Assembly (NCBI GenBank): GCA_036012865.1
Contig: DASCQC010000017.1
Location: forward strand, 116,320-180,319
Origin: DASCQC01 sp036012865
Lineage (GTDB): Bacteria; Pseudomonadota; Gammaproteobacteria; Comchoanobacterales; Comchoanobacteraceae
Direction of reading: 5' to 3'
DNA length: 64,000 bases
Position numbers and translations under genes: made by a program. Within the stretch, counting starts at the first letter, position 1; every line of letters begins with the position of its first letter. Below the pieces are notes generated by a model. That model ran no database searches and had not been told where the DNA came from. It was given only the letters and a program-made list of their open reading frames with translations. Of this stretch, positions 16,933 through 24,269 are shown one piece after another.

Positions 16933-17248
16933 TGCAAGGCATGAAAGTCTAGGTCATCAAAGTTGGTATTGATAAACACTGAGGATCTTAGGAGATTGCG
17001 AGGATCGATATTGAATGGTCATGGCGTATACAGGGCTTGTCAATTCTGCAGAAGCAAAAAGAGCTAATCGAGAAGCTTTGGATTATATTGAAAGCGCATT
17101 ATCGATTAGAGGAATTAGTAATTTAATCTAACCTCCAGTTACTACAACCCCATTCAACTGGCCAAATAACACGTATTGTTGCTTCATTTTAACGAATAAA
17201 ACACCCAACCCATGACTACCTACTCAGTGATTCGGGTCCTCCCCCAAC
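16933..17248. other. Region after lolB with one small open frame
   Basis: In related genomes ispE commonly follows lolB. Here there is only 316 bp with one 38-codon frame, listed separately. No tRNA, hairpin terminator or repeat is evident. The stretch may be a decayed gene end, but I cannot identify one. Confidence 0.45.
17015..17131 (+). CDS. Possible 38-aa small protein
   Basis: A short frame encodes a soluble, helix-prone peptide containing NSAEAKRANREALDYIES. The amino-acid composition looks coding and quite unlike that of frame noise in this AT-rich genome. Two ATGs are possible (17015 or 17021); GAGG lies further upstream than ideal. It could be a real small protein or the C-terminal remnant of a lost gene. 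No family is recognised. Confidence 0.3.
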   Translation: MVMAYTGLVNSAEAKRANREALDYIESALSIRGISNLI

Positions 17249-17956
17249 TCAAAGCTCGTAATGATTACCAGGAAGTTCATATTCTCTTTGAATTAGACCT
17301 GCCTGTGACCGGGCACCTAGTTCTGAACCAGCAACATCAGCTGCTCTTTGAGGTCTCCCAGCAGCAGCTAGTCTCAACTGATTGACAGAATTTGCCCCAA
17401 GCGACCAAATGTTCTGGCCAATGCTCTTGATAGGCTGAAGACATGTTAACAAGAAATTATCTATGGGTTCTAAACTTGATTTAAGTTCCTGGAAAGTCTG
17501 AGGAGGCAAAAACAAGTACGCCACATATTGTGTAATAGGATAAGAAATCAGTATCATCGCAGCAGCTGCCATGATATTACCTAATTCTGCTATAACTGCC
17601 ATTAATAATGTTTCAAGAGCCGCTAAACAGCCTACCGTAACGAGCAACAACAACCCTGCTGCCAACACATAACCAATTATTTTTAAAACCTGGGACATAA
17701 AATTAAAAACTGGCTCAAAAAAACCACCTTCATTATCAATATAACGATCGCTCCTTTGAAAGATGGATCGTCGGTAGTATCTACCACCGTAACCCCACAA
17801 TAAGGGGGTAAGATCCAAGTTCAAATGAAAAAAGGTTCTAGGAAAATAACGACTCCATGAACCCCAACCATTTCTATTATCGGAGAACCGCTTTGAGTTA
17901 CTTGTTCTGCTTAATGCATCAGTTATCTTACGAAAAACGTTGTTCCAAAAAAACAT
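17249..17956 (-). CDS. Bilobed membrane protein, paralogue A
   Basis: The 235-aa protein is unrecognised but clearly paralogous to the neighbour at 18169-19272. Its N-terminus (FFWNNVFRKITDAL) resembles the WNSAF motif of the neighbour. A central hydrophobic block of about 60 residues begins QVLKIIGYVLAAG and ends ISYPITQYVAYLFLP; it forms two or more membrane spans separated by a small loop (ALETLLMAVIAELGNI). A short conserved soluble segment with LEPIDNF follows. The C-terminal tail is Ala/Gly/Arg-rich. The ribosome-binding site AGGAGAAT is shared almost exactly with the paralogue. A bilobed hydrophobic core with soluble ends is seen in proteins that insert into host vacuole membranes, but that is only a suggestion. 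Confidence 0.75.
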   Translation of the reverse strand: MFFWNNVFRKITDALSRTSNSKRFSDNRNGWGSWSRYFPRTFFHLNLDLTPLLWGYGGRYYRRSIFQRSDRYIDNEGGFFEPVFNFMSQVLKIIGYVLAAGLLLLVTVGCLAALETLLMAVIAELGNIMAAAAMILISYPITQYVAYLFLPPQTFQELKSSLEPIDNFLLTCLQPIKSIGQNIWSLGANSVNQLRLAAAGRPQRAADVAGSELGARSQAGLIQREYELPGNHYEL

Positions 17957-18096
17957 ATTATTCTCCTAAATCATTGGGTTGTTCAGAACTATCCTAACTC
18001 ATCAAAATTAAGGTAACATTAATAATACCCTGAATTAATTAAACACCATTATCTAACAATGCACCTTCAATATGGATGACTTTTTACCCAGGCATT

Positions 18097-18128
18097 AATC
18101 AAGTGATGTCAATATCCATCACTTGATT
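18097..18128. repeat. Perfect 12-bp inverted repeat (stem-loop)
   Basis: AATCAAGTGATG and its exact reverse complement are separated by 8 bp. It lies between the two paralogous membrane-protein genes, after the stop of the right-hand one. There is no long T tract on either strand, so it may stabilise a transcript 3' end or serve as a weak terminator. Confidence 0.65.
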
Positions 18129-18137
18129 TTACTGGAT

Positions 18138-18165
18138 AAAGAGCCGATATCCGAGGCTGCTCTTT
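18138..18165 (-). terminator. Hairpin directly after paralogue B stop codon
   Basis: An AAAGAGC/GCTCTTT stem with a 14-nt loop begins 3 nt after the stop codon at 18169. The right arm ends in TTT then ATCC, so the T tract is short. Together with the stem-loop at 18097 it probably ends the transcript of paralogue B. Confidence 0.5.
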
Positions 18166-18168
18166 AGG

Positions 18169-19272
18169 TTATGCTGGAGCACTTACGCCTATACCGTTTG
18201 GTTGAATATTATCAGAGAAAGACTCCTGCTTTCCACCACCTAACTGATCGCAAACCTTTTTTATTGCTTGTTTTTCTGAGTAAAAATTTAAGGCCTCAAC
18301 ATTCATGGGCGGTGCACTTGCTTTAGTGTTCTGAAAGAATGCATCTTGGGGGGCCTCTACAACCGGAACAGCCGTAGGAATTTCTGCTAAATCCACTGGG
18401 TTATGATGACTTTCTATCCGGGCCTTCTCTTTCAGATCACTGTTGATATACGACAATATTTTCTGATATAAATTCTTTAAAGGCTGGAATACTCTAATAG
18501 AATAAAATTCATTGAGTGGTTCTAACTTTGATTGAAGTTCTAGATAAGTATTCGTAGGTAACACTAAGTAAGCCAGGTACTGTGCTACAGGATAAGCAAT
18601 AAGAACCACTGCGGCGGCTAATATGATATTGGTTAATTCCGCTAAAAAAGTAATTAGCAATGTTTCAATAACAGCTAAAAAGCCTAGCACAAAGAACCCC
18701 ACAAACCATCCAGCAATCACATAGCCAATTATTTTTAGAACTTGTTTGATAAAATTAAAGCACAGATCTAAAAAATCACTCAATGTAAAACTAGAATTTT
18801 CAGCAATCTTGGAACTAATCGATGGGCTCGGTGAACGAGATCTTTTATAAGATGAAGGTGTCGGATAAGAATTACCCATGGAAAAACTAGGATAAACGTT
18901 CATTGAAGGGCTTTTCTTCCGTGTCCTTTGGTTATCCTCTTTGCCTAACATCGTATTGATAGCTCCTTGAGTAGATCCAACATAACCATTGAATGCTGAA
19001 TTCCAAGGGGTTGATTGACTGTTTGACGAAGGGCTTCTCTTCTTTGTCCTTTGGCTATCCTCTTTGCCTAACATCGTATTGATAGCTCCTTGAGTAGATC
19101 CAACATAACCATTGAATGCTGAATTCCAAGGGGTTGATTGACTACTTGATGAACTAGAAGGTTTTGTAATGTTTGGTGCAGAACTATTACTCGAATTTGA
19201 GCCAAAAGAACTATTAACGACACTTTTCGTAGCATCCACATAAGATTTAAAAGCTGAATTCCATAATGGCAT
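18169..19272 (-). CDS. Bilobed membrane protein with 41-aa tandem repeats, paralogue B
   Basis: The 367-aa protein is unrecognised. The N-terminal half is Ser/Pro/Lys-rich and contains a 41-residue unit present twice in near-identical form (TPWNSAFNGYVGSTQG then AINTMLGKED), preceded by a third, degenerate copy at the very N-terminus (PLWNSAFKSYVDATKS). The second half holds the same bilobed hydrophobic block as the neighbour (QVLKIIGYVIAGW to AQYLAYLVLP) followed by LEPLNEF. The tail is acidic and soluble. The ATG two codons into the longest frame is chosen because it sits 7 nt after AGGAGA, as in paralogue A. Expansion of the N-terminal repeat looks recent because the DNA copies are almost identical. 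Confidence 0.75.
   Translation of the reverse strand: MPLWNSAFKSYVDATKSVVNSSFGSNSSNSSAPNITKPSSSSSSQSTPWNSAFNGYVGSTQGAINTMLGKEDSQRTKKRSPSSNSQSTPWNSAFNGYVGSTQGAINTMLGKEDNQRTRKKSPSMNVYPSFSMGNSYPTPSSYKRSRSPSPSISSKIAENSSFTLSDFLDLCFNFIKQVLKIIGYVIAGWFVGFFVLGFLAVIETLLITFLAELTNIILAAAVVLIAYPVAQYLAYLVLPTNTYLELQSKLEPLNEFYSIRVFQPLKNLYQKILSYINSDLKEKARIESHHNPVDLAEIPTAVPVVEAPQDAFFQNTKASAPPMNVEALNFYSEKQAIKKVCDQLGGGKQESFSDNIQPNGIGVSAPA
18908..19145. repeat. 123-bp direct tandem repeat, two copies
   Basis: Two copies with a 123-bp period lie inside the membrane-protein gene; roughly 85 bp (18933-19020 and 19056-19143) are identical and the rest differs at a few positions. The period is a multiple of three and adds 41 residues per copy without disturbing the frame. 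Confidence 0.85.
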
Positions 19273-19405
19273 TATCATTCTCCTGTATAATGTTTAATTG
19301 ATAATAACCATCCTACCCCATCTTCCTTAAAGCAATATTAAGAGCGCATGTTGTTGATTAACCTTGTTTTAATAACAAACGGCTTTGATTACACTGCTAT
19401 TTTTA

Positions 19406-19678
19406 TTAATTTTTACATTTCGAAACAGCGGTTGCATAATCCTTCGAACGGTTTGTATTTGAGTATTCGCTATTGCGTTCAAAAGTAACACAATCTCCTA
19501 CTGCATATTTATCGCTTTCTTGGACTCCCTCAACGTAGAAAGTTCGTCCTTCAGACGAAATATAAATCATATTATCACCACTGTACGTAACTATTCCTTG
19601 AGCCTTCTCTGCTAAAACACTAGAGCTTAAACTAAAAACAACAGCAACCAGGGCCAGGTTTAATTTTTTATCAAACAT
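19406..19678 (-). CDS. Small exported OB/cold-shock-like protein
   Basis: The 90-aa protein has a clear signal peptide (1-23, ending SSVLA) and a mature domain of about 65 residues that looks like a divergent five-strand OB fold: GIVTYSGDNMIYISSEGRTFYVEG followed by YAVGDCVTFE, ending VSKC. It is laid out like the exported cold-shock protein at 25914, including one cysteine in the GDCVTFE strand and one near the C-terminus, which could form a disulfide in the periplasm. The RNP motifs of cold-shock proteins are not conserved here. A strong GGAGGAG ribosome-binding site lies upstream, with an extended -10 promoter covered by a palindrome. The OB-fold assignment is inference. Confidence 0.72.
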   Translation of the reverse strand: MFDKKLNLALVAVVFSLSSSVLAEKAQGIVTYSGDNMIYISSEGRTFYVEGVQESDKYAVGDCVTFERNSEYSNTNRSKDYATAVSKCKN

Positions 19679-19695
19679 ACTTCATCTCCTCCTAC

Positions 19696-19712
19696 CTATA
19701 ATAGTATTATAG
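19696..19712 (-). promoter_or_regulatory. Extended -10 promoter within a perfect palindrome
   Basis: CTATAATA and TATTATAG form a perfect 8-bp inverted repeat around one base. On the minus strand the palindrome includes a TATAAT preceded by TGC (extended -10) for the OB-like gene starting at 19678. A protein binding the palindrome would block this promoter; such a regulator is not identified. Confidence 0.5.
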
Positions 19713-19870
19713 CACATATCTGTCTTTCTGCAGAAAAAACAATTATTTAAAACCAATAGCAATATTTTACATAAAAATGCAAATAATCAGTTAATTATAG
19801 ATAAAAATGGTTGAAAAACAAAAAACATCATGATATTATCCCAATAATCAAAAAAAACACAGGACAACAA

Positions 19871-20578
19871 ATGCCGACAAAACATGCTAATTTAGACGTA
19901 CATCTACGACTGCTATCTCATCAGTTAGAGTGGAAAAAAGATGTAGCAGAGTTTAATCTCCGCTTAGTAGAGCAGATTCGATTAAAAAGAGGCAAACAGG
20001 AAGTTCATCCTGCTAACAAACTACAACAGCAGTTAGAATGTGCCTTAGAGGCAATCAACCAAAAGAAAAAAAATATGTCAAGTCTAGCCGAAGAACTACA
20101 AGACTTGAATAACCATCTCAATGACACCGTAGTCAATGGTTTTAGACAACATATTGATACTAAATACTTGCTAGCGACTAAACAGGAGGTTGTTGACAGA
20201 ACATTGGAGATTACAAACCTCCACTTGCAACAAAACTGGGATAATTATATAAAACCATTTGATAAATTACTTGAAATTCAACCTAAAACCCATGGAATGA
20301 TGCCCCCTTTTATTCTCGAAAGAGAGGAGGAAATCAGGGGTATCGTTGATCAATCAATACAAAGCATTAGAGAAACTTTTCAGGAAAACATGGATACACT
20401 TCCTGAAGAGTTTTTTAAAGATAAGAAAACCCAAAGAGGTACTCATTCGCCTATCGATGTGCATAGTTTGGATGTGCTTGGTTTGCATAGGACTAACCAA
20501 ACAAACAAAGCCACGTTTGATGAAAAAACCATGCCTGAAGGGCTTGAATCCCTCAGGGTGTTTTTTGGGTTATCTTAA
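19871..20578 (+). CDS. Helical protein of unknown function
   Basis: The 235-aa protein is not recognised. It is charged and almost wholly helical, with a predicted coiled coil around residues 45-100 (QQLECALEAINQKKKNMSS, LAEELQDLNNHLND) and no signal peptide or membrane span. The ATG at 19871 is preferred because AGGA lies 6 nt upstream; the longer frame starts with TTG at 19811 and has no such site. The 3' end overlaps the tatC gene by 26 bp and contains a bidirectional terminator hairpin. Confidence 0.6.
   Translation: MPTKHANLDVHLRLLSHQLEWKKDVAEFNLRLVEQIRLKRGKQEVHPANKLQQQLECALEAINQKKKNMSSLAEELQDLNNHLNDTVVNGFRQHIDTKYLLATKQEVVDRTLEITNLHLQQNWDNYIKPFDKLLEIQPKTHGMMPPFILEREEEIRGIVDQSIQSIRETFQENMDTLPEEFFKDKKTQRGTHSPIDVHSLDVLGLHRTNQTNKATFDEKTMPEGLESLRVFFGLS
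20534..20566. terminator. Bidirectional terminator inside overlapping gene ends
   Basis: CCTGAAGGG and CCCTCAGG pair with one bulged A around a 7-nt loop. On the plus strand GTG then six T residues follow; on the minus strand CATGG then six T residues follow. The hairpin overlaps the last codons of both the plus-strand helical protein and tatC, so each transcript would end at or just after its stop codon. Confidence 0.65.
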
Positions 20579-21254
20579 GATAATTACCAACCCAAGCACC
20601 TGCTTCAATAAACAACCATAATGGGATAGCAACTAAAACCTGCGATACAACATCTGGGGGTGTTAATAACATCCCCAAGGTAAAGCATCCAATAATTGTA
20701 TACGGACGAACCTTGGTAATTTGTTCCATAGAAAGCCACCCCATATAAACCAATAGTCCCATCAGCAGCGGGGTCTCAAAAACAAAACCAAAAACAAGAT
20801 GTAGCTGTGTAACCATGGATAAAGTATGTTGAATATCAGGCCAAACCTGAACGCCTTGAGGGGCCCATGATGTTAAAGAATAAAAAACCCATGGAACGAC
20901 CCAATAAATACTGATTAAAACACCTAAATAGAATAAAAAGGTTCCTAAACAAACGCCGACTAAAACACATTGGCGCTCGTCTTGGTATAATGCGGGAACA
21001 ACAAACTGAAACACTTGCAGCAAAACCCAAGGAACAGACAATAAAAAGGCTACAAATGCAGAGAGGTTCATCGGCGCTAAAATTGCCTGAGGCAATTGCG
21101 TAATAATCATACCCTGGGCCCCATAAAAGGGCACCCACCAAGCAATTAAACTTTCACTTTGCCACCAACAAACCAAAAACAAAAAGACATACACAGCAAC
21201 TATTTTTAACAGACATGTGCGAGCTTCGACTAAGTATTTGACGGTAAGACTCAT
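20553..21254 (-). CDS. tatC: Sec-independent protein translocase subunit TatC
   Basis: The 233-aa six-span inner-membrane protein is the receptor core of the twin-arginine translocase, which exports folded proteins. Family landmarks are the N-terminal YLVEARTCLLK (the HLxELRxR region, with the key Glu kept), FVVPALYQDER, the VFGFVFETPLLM motif and MLLTPPDVVSQVLVAIPLWL. The start overlaps the tatB stop by 4 bp. It is on the short side and diverged at the N-terminus, where the usual histidine and an arginine are replaced. The 3' end overlaps the convergent gene by 26 bp. Confidence 0.93.
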   Translation of the reverse strand: MSLTVKYLVEARTCLLKIVAVYVFLFLVCWWQSESLIAWWVPFYGAQGMIITQLPQAILAPMNLSAFVAFLLSVPWVLLQVFQFVVPALYQDERQCVLVGVCLGTFLFYLGVLISIYWVVPWVFYSLTSWAPQGVQVWPDIQHTLSMVTQLHLVFGFVFETPLLMGLLVYMGWLSMEQITKVRPYTIIGCFTLGMLLTPPDVVSQVLVAIPLWLFIEAGAWVGNYLKITQKTP

Positions 21255-21418
21255 TCTTTATCCTTAACCGGCTTATCCTCTGACAATAATGATGCGTATA
21301 AACGAGTGACTACACGCCTGGCCTCCATAAACCCACGTAAAACTTCAGGCATCTTTTCAGGACGAATAACCAGCAATGCAACAATGCTTATGACCAGCAA
21401 TTCACCAAAACCAATCAT
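21251..21418 (-). CDS. tatB: TatB-like protein, unusually short
   Basis: A 55-aa protein with one N-terminal membrane span and an amphipathic helix: MIGFGELLVISIVALLVIRP, then EKMPEVLRG. The FxELLVI...PEKMPE pattern is that of TatB, which pairs with TatC to bind RR signal peptides. Typical TatB has a much longer C-terminal tail (over 80 residues); here it stops soon after the amphipathic helix. It is coupled to tatC by an ATGA overlap. Confidence 0.82.
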   Translation of the reverse strand: MIGFGELLVISIVALLVIRPEKMPEVLRGFMEARRVVTRLYASLLSEDKPVKDKE

Positions 21419-21442
21419 TTATCTGGACCATCTAAAGACTTT

Positions 21443-21542
21443 CTTAGGCCTTTAATAACCTCTCCAAGGTCATCGCCTAGTGACCTGACTCTCTTAGGCC
21501 TTTAATAACCTCTCCAAGGTCATCGCCTAGTGACCTGACTCT
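21443..21542. repeat. Exact 50-bp tandem duplication in tatA
   Basis: Two identical 50-bp copies (21443-21492 and 21493-21542) lie head to tail, and a further CTTAG follows the second copy, giving 5 bp of microhomology at the junction. The period is not a multiple of three, so the duplication shifts the tatA frame. The perfect identity suggests a very recent event, a reversible slippage site, or an assembly error. Confidence 0.95.
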
Positions 21543-21617
21543 CTTAGTACCAAACACCATTAAGACAATCAATGCAATTAATAACAATGAACCAAAACTA
21601 ATTCCTTGCAACCCCAT
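21477..21617 (-). CDS. tatA: TatA with C-terminal tail altered by tandem duplication
   Basis: The 46-aa product has the TatA membrane span and amphipathic helix: LQGISFGSLLLIALIVLMVF, GTKRVRSLGDDLGEVIKG. After that the frame hits a stop (LRESGH) because a 50-bp segment is duplicated in tandem. Removing one copy restores a 50-residue frame ending LRKSLDGPDK, whose stop would overlap the tatB start by ATGA. Both essential helices are kept, so the protein may still work, but coupling to tatB is lost. A GGGGAGAAAAC site precedes the ATG. The gene follows the DUF2909-like gene by 14 nt. Confidence 0.85.
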   Translation of the reverse strand: MGLQGISFGSLLLIALIVLMVFGTKRVRSLGDDLGEVIKGLRESGH

Positions 21618-21631
21618 ATGTTTTCTCCCCT

Positions 21632-21844
21632 TTAAAAACGCACTAAATTTGGCTGTATTAACCCGACAGAATAAGTTGTTAAAATAATAACAAAAGCCAG
21701 CAATGAAAAGGCAATTCGGTAGGTTAAATGCTTAACAATTTTTAAATCATTGCTCCGAACGGAACCCAATAAATAATACAGTGAACTAAATAAATTATAG
21801 ATAACTAAAATAAGCAGAACGACAACAATCCCTTTAACCCACAT
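21632..21844 (-). CDS. Twin-transmembrane protein (DUF2909-like)
   Basis: The 70-aa protein has two membrane spans (GIVVVLLILVIYNLFSSLYYLL and IAFSLLAFVIILTTYSVGLI) joined by a short basic loop. Small twin-span proteins of the DUF2909 type sit next to SURF1 and cytochrome oxidase genes in many gammaproteobacteria, and here SURF1 is the divergent neighbour. A role in oxidase assembly is likely but not shown. The ATG at 21844 follows AAAGG; the longer start at 21865 is less likely. Confidence 0.72.
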   Translation of the reverse strand: MWVKGIVVVLLILVIYNLFSSLYYLLGSVRSNDLKIVKHLTYRIAFSLLAFVIILTTYSVGLIQPNLVRF

Positions 21845-21904
21845 ACCTTTACCTTTTACTAACAATAATAGTATACTAGCACAACTTTAAAGCTTAAGGC
21901 CAAT

Positions 21905-22636
21905 ATGTCGATGAAAAAAACACCTTGGCGTCATCACCCTGGATTACGATTACTATTGGTCATGTGTCTTTCCTTCATTCTCATCAAATTAGGGTTGTGG
22001 CAATGGTCTCGTGGCAATTTACGAAGTCACATCAAGCATCAATGGGAACATCGCCAACAACTGTCCCCCGTACCACTCAAAGCTGCTCTTAACTCACAAA
22101 AAGACCCCCAGTATGTTCCCATCACCACTCGAGGAACATTCCTGAATCATCAAACATTTCTGATTGACAACCAAACTTACCGTCACCAACCCGGTTATGC
22201 TGTCATAACTCCGTTCAAAACCCAACAAACTTCAAAAATTATATTGATTAATCGTGGGTGGGTTTCTAAAAATCATCAGGCTATACAACCCACCCATCAG
22301 ACCTCCATTCAAGGCCTCATCTACCAACCCTATCAAAAAACCTTTATTCTCAATGCATCCAGATTTTTAGATAATCGTAGCTTACCCGTCGTTCAAAATG
22401 GCAACCTTGATGCCATTGAAAAAGCCCTCAACCTCAAAACCGAGCCGTACTATATCTGGCTAACCACTCAACCTAACCCTTATCATCGCATATGGGATAT
22501 TAAATTTCCTAACCCAGGCATTAATTATGGCTATGCTTTGCAGTATTTTATTTTTGCCTTATTGATTCTCGGTGCATACATTCGATACCTCTTCAAACAC
22601 CCCTTATTTTCCCTAAAAGCCGAACCAAAGAATTGA
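21905..22636 (+). CDS. SURF1 family cytochrome c oxidase assembly protein
   Basis: The 243-aa inner-membrane protein has an N-terminal span (LLLVMCLSFILIKLGLWQWS) and a C-terminal span (YALQYFIFALLILGAYI) flanking a periplasmic domain. LGLWQWSRGN, ILINRGWVSK and the GxxYGYALQYFxFA terminal motif are typical SURF1. SURF1 helps deliver haem A to subunit I. It leads an operon with the CxxxC protein, ctaA and ctaB; the oxidase structural genes are not in this window. Confidence 0.92.
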   Translation: MSMKKTPWRHHPGLRLLLVMCLSFILIKLGLWQWSRGNLRSHIKHQWEHRQQLSPVPLKAALNSQKDPQYVPITTRGTFLNHQTFLIDNQTYRHQPGYAVITPFKTQQTSKIILINRGWVSKNHQAIQPTHQTSIQGLIYQPYQKTFILNASRFLDNRSLPVVQNGNLDAIEKALNLKTEPYYIWLTTQPNPYHRIWDIKFPNPGINYGYALQYFIFALLILGAYIRYLFKHPLFSLKAEPKN

Positions 22637-22773
22637 AGCTCATAAAAGGCCCTTAAGTCAGGTCATATTCCCACTCAACCAACCCTCATATTTTATCATA
22701 AAATTCAGATAAATCTTGCAAAAACATTTCATTTAGTTCATCGTACTAAGCAGGTGAAATCAGTTAATTTGAC

Positions 22774-23286
22774 ATGAAAAAATCTAACCTAATTGTTGTC
22801 AGTCTTATGGCAACTTTTATTCTCCCTATTATCATCGCGGTGTATTTAGTTAACCACCCCCTATACGGAGGAAAGCACACTCATAAAGGTCGTTTGCTTT
22901 CTCAAACAACACACTTAAAAGAAATTGCAAAAACACCCGAAAAAGCAGATAAAAACAAGTGGTTACTCATACACTACCAGCCCACCCAATGCCTCAAAGA
23001 CTGCCAAAAAAGCCTTCAGCAGTTAGAATGGCTTTATGATATTTTAGGTAAAAACCAACACCACACTCAATTAATTTACTTGGCAAAACACCCCCTCACC
23101 TCTCTATCAGCTAAATGGCTCTATTTACCCACCAGATCTAAGGTTCATCAATCTTTACCTCCCCACTCCTTAAGGATTATTGCAGACCCCTTACAACGAC
23201 CAACCTTAACTTACCCTCTATCTCAACCGATTAGAGATATGCTCAAGGATTTAAAAAAACTGCTAACCTTCTCGAGATCACTGTGA
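22774..23286 (+). CDS. Membrane-anchored CxxxC protein of the cytochrome oxidase operon
   Basis: The 170-aa protein has one N-terminal span (IVVSLMATFILPIIIAVYLV) and a periplasmic domain with a CxxxC pair in YQPTQCLKDCQKSL, preceded by a WLLIHY strand. This resembles a stripped-down thioredoxin fold like SCO1/SenC, which handles copper for the CuA site through CxxxC. It sits between SURF1 and ctaA, where an uncharacterised transmembrane protein often occurs. The SCO histidine is not obvious, so the copper role is inference. Confidence 0.75.
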   Translation: MKKSNLIVVSLMATFILPIIIAVYLVNHPLYGGKHTHKGRLLSQTTHLKEIAKTPEKADKNKWLLIHYQPTQCLKDCQKSLQQLEWLYDILGKNQHHTQLIYLAKHPLTSLSAKWLYLPTRSKVHQSLPPHSLRIIADPLQRPTLTYPLSQPIRDMLKDLKKLLTFSRSL

Positions 23287-24269
23287 AGTTTCATTATTCC
23301 ACCCATGCTTTATGCAGTGTTCTACTGGGTCTTGCCGTCGTTATGCTCGGCGCCTACACCCGCTTATCCGATGCTGGGCTAGGCTGCCCTGATTGGCCGG
23401 GCTGCTATGGGCATATGATGGTCCCTCAGCAACCCGCCGCAGTGAGCTTAGCTGAACAGGCTTTTCCGAATGCCCTGCCTGTAACCCCTGCTAAAGCTTG
23501 GTTAGAGATGATTCATCGCTACCTTGCGGGGTTATTAGTGATCTTGGTAGCCACGCTTATGATACGGCGCTATCAACAACCTCAATGGCCCAGATTACTT
23601 ACTTTTATTCCTGGGTTAATAATACTTCAGGCTGCTTTAGGCATGTGGACTGTTACATGGAAGCTTCATCCCTTAGCCGTTATGCCTCACCTTATGGGGG
23701 GAATGACCTTGGTGTCTTGTCTATGGTGGCACTACCTTGATCAACAACCGCCTAAGCAAGGGCAACACCCACCACTCCAAAGAGCGTTATGGTTGGTTTT
23801 TTTATTAACCAGCTTACAGATGCTCTTAGGAGGGTGGACCAGCGCTAACTATGCCGCACTTATTTGTGCTGATTTTCTTTTCTGTAAAGGCACTCTATGG
23901 CCGCCTATGGACTTTCACCAAGCATTTAATATTCTCAACCTGCCCATAGGGCTCAATTATGAAGGAGGCACACTGAGCACTCAAGCAAGAACAGCTATTC
24001 AGATGTCCCATCGGTTCATGGCCGTGGTCATCACCTTATCGATTTCATCCACCATGATTTATGCCTACCTTAAGACGCCCTTAGAACGATGGCCCATCTA
24101 TAGAACCCTGTTATTATTACTTCTACAAATAAGCTTAGGAGTCACCAATATTCTTGGCTCCTTACCTCTTTGGTCCGCGACCTTACATAATACTGTCGGT
24201 CTACTGCTATTACTTAGCTTGCTCTCTTTAATTCACCAGAACCGTTATGCAAACACCGCTACAAACTAA
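23283..24269 (+). CDS. ctaA: Haem A synthase (COX15/CtaA)
   Basis: The 328-aa eight-span membrane enzyme oxidises the C8 methyl of haem O to the formyl of haem A. Haem-ligand histidines lie in MIHRYLAG, LHPLAVMPHLMGG, MSHRFMAV and LHNTVG. The N-terminal GAYTRLSDAGLGCPDWPGCYG is the COX15 signature. A GTG start overlaps the previous stop, and the 3' end overlaps ctaB by 23 bp, showing tight coupling. Confidence 0.95.
   Translation: MKFHYSTHALCSVLLGLAVVMLGAYTRLSDAGLGCPDWPGCYGHMMVPQQPAAVSLAEQAFPNALPVTPAKAWLEMIHRYLAGLLVILVATLMIRRYQQPQWPRLLTFIPGLIILQAALGMWTVTWKLHPLAVMPHLMGGMTLVSCLWWHYLDQQPPKQGQHPPLQRALWLVFLLTSLQMLLGGWTSANYAALICADFLFCKGTLWPPMDFHQAFNILNLPIGLNYEGGTLSTQARTAIQMSHRFMAVVITLSISSTMIYAYLKTPLERWPIYRTLLLLLLQISLGVTNILGSLPLWSATLHNTVGLLLLLSLLSLIHQNRYANTATN

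Noticed and set aside
21477..21617. tatA as a pseudogene
   Set aside because: Only the last few residues change; the membrane span, hinge and amphipathic helix needed for TatA function are intact.
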